Of a DNA stretch of 64,000 nucleotides, positions 61,456 through 64,000 are shown one piece after another. The translations under genes were made by a program, and so were the position numbers. The DNA is from Haloarcula halophila. GTDB taxonomy: Archaea; Halobacteriota; Halobacteria; Halobacteriales; Haloarculaceae. Under the pieces are notes generated by a model that made no database searches, was not told where the DNA came from, and saw only the letters and a program-made list of their open reading frames with translations. Position 1 is the first letter of the stretch; the number at the start of each line of letters is the position of its first letter. Where the stretch lies: assembly GCF_029278565.1 (NCBI RefSeq), contig NZ_CP119561.1, forward strand, positions 62,001-126,000. Reading direction: 5' to 3'.

Positions 61456-63204
61456 TCACACCGGGAACGGCGGCGCGGCGGGGCTGAATACACCATCGGC
61501 CACCATCGAGTAGATGGGGAACCCATAGGCGATGGCGACGAGCACGACGGCGATGAGGAACCAGAGTTTGACGTTGTCCAGCACCCGTGGGCTGTCCGAA
61601 GCTCCGGAGATGGGTTCGGGAAGGTGGCTGTCGACGCGCAACCGACCCCGCCCACGCTCGGCTAGCCACGTTCCGACCATCACGAACACGAACATGAGCG
61701 CACCCAACGTCAGCAGCGACCCACCGATCGCGATCTGGAGACGCATCTCCGACATCGACCCCAGCAGCGGCGCGAAGTCGAACTGCTGGTATTGCGGTTC
61801 CGCAGTCCGTCTGGGGACACCGGCCAGCCCCGCTCGGTGCATCGCGTTGGACATCAGCCCCATGCCGATGAACCAGATGTACGGCTGTATCTGGGCGACG
61901 CCGTAGAACTGCAGGCGTTTGCCGGTAATCTGCGGGTAGAGCCAGTAACTGATGGCCATCATCGTCAAGGCGCTTGCCGTCCCGACGGTGAGATGGAAGT
62001 GGCCCGGGACCCACAGCGTGTTGTGGACCAGTGAGTTGATGTTCATCCCGGCGTTGACGATGCCCGAGAAGCCCCCGGCGGCGAACATCAGGCCCGCGAG
62101 CGCACAGCCGGCAAACGCCGGGTTCCCCCACGGGAGCGACTTCAGCCAGCCCAGATACCCCGTGCCGCCCCGCTGGCGGGCCCCGTACTCCATGCTCGCG
62201 ACGACGGTGAAGGCGGTGAGGAAACTCGGGAGCAACAGGAACATCGTGTTGGTCATCGCGATGAACTTGAACCCTTCCGGCACGCCGGGGTCGGCGTACT
62301 GGTGGTGAAAGCCCACAGGCGTCGACAGCAGGAGAAAGAGGATGAAGACCACACGAGCCAGCGGGTCGCTGAACAGCCGACCGCCCGAAAGTTTCGGCAG
62401 GACGGTATACCACGTGAAGTAGGCCGGCATCAGCCAGAAGTACACCACTGGGTGGCCGAAATACCAGAACAGCGTCCTGGTCAGCAGGGGATCGACGCTC
62501 TCGATGAGCCCCAGCGACATCGGCAGGAGAAAGACCAGCACCTCGACGGCGACGCCGAGCGTGGCGATGTACCACATCAGCATCGTCGTCATGATCATGA
62601 ACATCTGCAGCGGGATGCGCTCGCCCGGGTTGTCCTGTCGCCACTGGTAGTACGTCCGGAACCAGTCGACGCCGGCGAGCCACGTCCCCGCGAGCCAGGT
62701 CGCCAGTCCCGCGTAGAACAGCGGGTGGGCCTGCAGCGGCGCGTAGAACGTATATAGGACGTCGGCCGAGAAGGGTATCTGGCCGACGAGACCGCCAAAA
62801 ATGGCCGTCGACGTCATCACCGCGCCCGAGAGCATCAGGAGGAACCAGGCGAGCGAGAACCGCGGCGAGGAGAGTTTCCGGCCGAGGCTGTTGCTGGTCC
62901 CCCAGGTGAAGATGCCCGTCAGAAAGAAGATGGTGAAAAACAGCGCGAGCAGGACGCCGTGTCCGGTCAGCACGGAGTAGTAGTCAGCTGAGCTGATGAG
63001 TCCGCGGAAGACGTTCGTCCGATGCAGCGCCTGGATGATACCCAGGATAGCACCAATAGCGAGGGCGGTAAACGAGACGCTGAGTGAGAGCCGAGTAATT
63101 CGTGCGGCATTCGGGTACCGGTCGATGAAGGCGAGGCGGTCTTTCAGCTGAGTCTCGTCTGCCTCGTACGTCTGTGGTCGCTCTGACTTGTGCGGATGTG
63201 CCAT
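61456..63204 (-). CDS. cbaA: Haem-copper oxidase subunit I (ba3 type)
   Basis: 582 residues, about thirteen spans. GHGVLLALFFTIFFLTGIFTW has the first haem His; WYFGHPVVYFWLMPAYFTWYT is the CuB/Tyr-type site near residue 245; HHQYADPGVP near 315 gives two CuB histidines, and HFHLTVGTASALTM near 412 the last haem ligands. The shape, without the A-type K-channel Tyr loop, fits B-type (ba3) enzymes. Terminal oxidase in the membrane; end of its operon. Confidence 0.92.
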   Translation of the reverse strand: MAHPHKSERPQTYEADETQLKDRLAFIDRYPNAARITRLSLSVSFTALAIGAILGIIQALHRTNVFRGLISSADYYSVLTGHGVLLALFFTIFFLTGIFTWGTSNSLGRKLSSPRFSLAWFLLMLSGAVMTSTAIFGGLVGQIPFSADVLYTFYAPLQAHPLFYAGLATWLAGTWLAGVDWFRTYYQWRQDNPGERIPLQMFMIMTTMLMWYIATLGVAVEVLVFLLPMSLGLIESVDPLLTRTLFWYFGHPVVYFWLMPAYFTWYTVLPKLSGGRLFSDPLARVVFILFLLLSTPVGFHHQYADPGVPEGFKFIAMTNTMFLLLPSFLTAFTVVASMEYGARQRGGTGYLGWLKSLPWGNPAFAGCALAGLMFAAGGFSGIVNAGMNINSLVHNTLWVPGHFHLTVGTASALTMMAISYWLYPQITGKRLQFYGVAQIQPYIWFIGMGLMSNAMHRAGLAGVPRRTAEPQYQQFDFAPLLGSMSEMRLQIAIGGSLLTLGALMFVFVMVGTWLAERGRGRLRVDSHLPEPISGASDSPRVLDNVKLWFLIAVVLVAIAYGFPIYSMVADGVFSPAAPPFPV

Positions 63205-63205
63205 C

Positions 63206-63721
63206 TCAGTTCACCTCACTCTCGTTGAACTCCGCGGGCGGGACGACATCCAGCGACCCTTCCATCGTGTGATGCCCGCTCCCGCAGTACTCGTTACAGA
63301 CGAGACCGTACTCGCCGGGTTCATCGAACTCGACAGTGACCGTTGCGACCTGTCCAGGGACGGCCATCGTGTTGATGTTCGTCCCAACGACCTCGAAACC
63401 GTGAACCACGTCGCCGCTGGTCACGTGGAAGGTGACGGTGCTGTTGGCTGGAAGACGGATAGGCTCGCTCGTCCCCGGGACGAACGCGAACTGGACGGCC
63501 TCAATATACACGTCGTAGTGGTTCGGTTCACTACCGTTGTAGACGCCCGGTTCTCGGAAGTTGTCCGAGGCCGTCGGGTTCGTCTGGTCGACTTCCCCGC
63601 CGGTCGCGTCAACCATCCCGTAGCCGGCGCCGACCGCGCCGTAGGTCACCGTTCCAATAAAGAGGACGATGAGGGTGAGCGCACCGACCAGCCACAGCCG
63701 TTCGAATCGGTGGACGTGCAC
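63206..63721 (-). CDS. cbaB: Haem-copper oxidase subunit II with CuA site
   Basis: 171 residues from a GTG at 63721 (VHVHRFERLWLVGAL). One N-terminal span GALTLIVLFIGTVTYGA, then a cupredoxin domain with VCNEYCGSGHHTM near residue 150, the CuA Cys-x3-Cys, His, Met set, with VVHGFEVVG giving the other His. The two Sco proteins and NosL-types in the window are plausible copper sources. One base separates it from subunit I. Confidence 0.88.
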   Translation of the reverse strand: MHVHRFERLWLVGALTLIVLFIGTVTYGAVGAGYGMVDATGGEVDQTNPTASDNFREPGVYNGSEPNHYDVYIEAVQFAFVPGTSEPIRLPANSTVTFHVTSGDVVHGFEVVGTNINTMAVPGQVATVTVEFDEPGEYGLVCNEYCGSGHHTMEGSLDVVPPAEFNESEVN

Positions 63722-63722
63722 G

Positions 63723-64000
63723 TCAGCCCACCACCGTCGGCCCGTTGTCGAGGAACTCGACGAAGTACATGAACAGCCACGCGAGCGTGATGACGAGGAA
63801 GTAGATGACCAGTATCGTTCCGGTCCCGATGGGGTCGAAGGCGTCGTGGTCGACCGACTCCGTCTCACCCGTGTCGACGTTGGACTCGTACATTGGTCCG
63901 GTGTCCCGCTTGGGGGGCACACGCTCTTCCGTCTGCTTCGCCGGAGCGAACGTCGGTTCCGGTCTGTCACGCCAGCTGAGCAGGTAGACCGCCCCGATAG
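63723..64000 (-). CDS. Small oxidase-operon membrane subunit (5' partial)
   Basis: The frame is open to the right window edge, so the N-terminus is off-window; at least 91 residues. The visible part reads a hydrophobic end AVYLLSWRDRPEPTF, an acidic loop DTGETESVDHDAFDP, and a clear span TILVIYFLVITLAWLFMYFVEF, ending DNGPTVVG. An ATG at 63893 would give 56 residues, but the open frame upstream with a plausible hydrophobic part argues for a longer two-span subunit. The stop overlaps the region of the subunit II start. Confidence 0.65.
   Translation of the reverse strand, partial: IGAVYLLSWRDRPEPTFAPAKQTEERVPPKRDTGPMYESNVDTGETESVDHDAFDPIGTGTILVIYFLVITLAWLFMYFVEFLDNGPTVVG

Noticed and set aside
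1-64000. CRISPR arrays, tRNA or rRNA genes
   Set aside because: No spaced direct repeats and no cloverleaf or rRNA sequence was recognised by eye in the gaps.

Overview
The window is from a haloarchaeon (class Halobacteria). The proteins are strongly acidic (rich in Asp and Glu), coding DNA is GC-rich with AT-rich promoter gaps, secreted proteins carry twin-arginine plus lipobox signals, and many small proteins are of halophile-only type. It reads as a dense accessory region of metal, sulfur and terminal-oxidase genes, interrupted by two transposons and several broken genes.

1-20.3 kb, metal (probably zinc) acquisition and sparing. After a partial MoaB/Mog gene, a SufU-like scaffold and CbiL, there is a ZnuABC-type importer, a second ABC importer of the Dpp/Nik type, a CobW/G3E GTPase in an overlapping operon with a HEAT-like protein and a P-loop protein with a Cys/His tail, and a plus-strand operon of an FAD oxidoreductase (interrupted by an in-frame TAG), a ribosomal protein S14 with only two of the four zinc cysteines, a FeoB-like transporter and a small conserved protein. 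An identical 11-mer lies about 50 bp before both znuA and dppA. I infer a zinc-limitation regulon.

20.3-23.8 kb: an IS4-superfamily transposase, then 1.7 kb without long genes, holding one 52-residue membrane protein and a series of hairpins that may be a noncoding RNA.

23.8-35.7 kb and 40.3-44 kb, sulfur handling: amino-acid permease plus TrkA-like protein, an HTH regulator, TauE-like exporter, YeeE/YedE halves, PiT-like permease, a rhodanese/metallo-beta-lactamase protein, TusA and DsrE-like carriers, an SQR-like flavoprotein with DUF1641, thioredoxin, thioredoxin reductase and a DUF2892 protein. Several promoters carry palindromes or half-sites with TGTATA or ATTGTGTA cores.

35.8-38.3 kb and 44-55 kb, copper and oxidase assembly: a HiPIP-NosL fusion lipoprotein, two Sco proteins, a UreH/SafE-like membrane protein, a second NosL, NosDFY, TlpA and CcdA. 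Broken genes here are an ACR3/bile-acid symporter, a glycosyltransferase and a winged-helix regulator; a TnpB element also sits here.

55-64 kb, respiration: cydAB (bd oxidase) with small membrane proteins, a TrkA-like protein, a CoA-disulfide-reductase/rhodanese fusion, and a ba3-type haem-copper oxidase running off the right edge. A dyad, TTGTC-N4-GACAA, recurs before cydA/its divergent partner, the CoA-disulfide reductase and two small membrane proteins, suggesting one redox or oxygen regulon. Regulon and function assignments beyond family level are inference from context.
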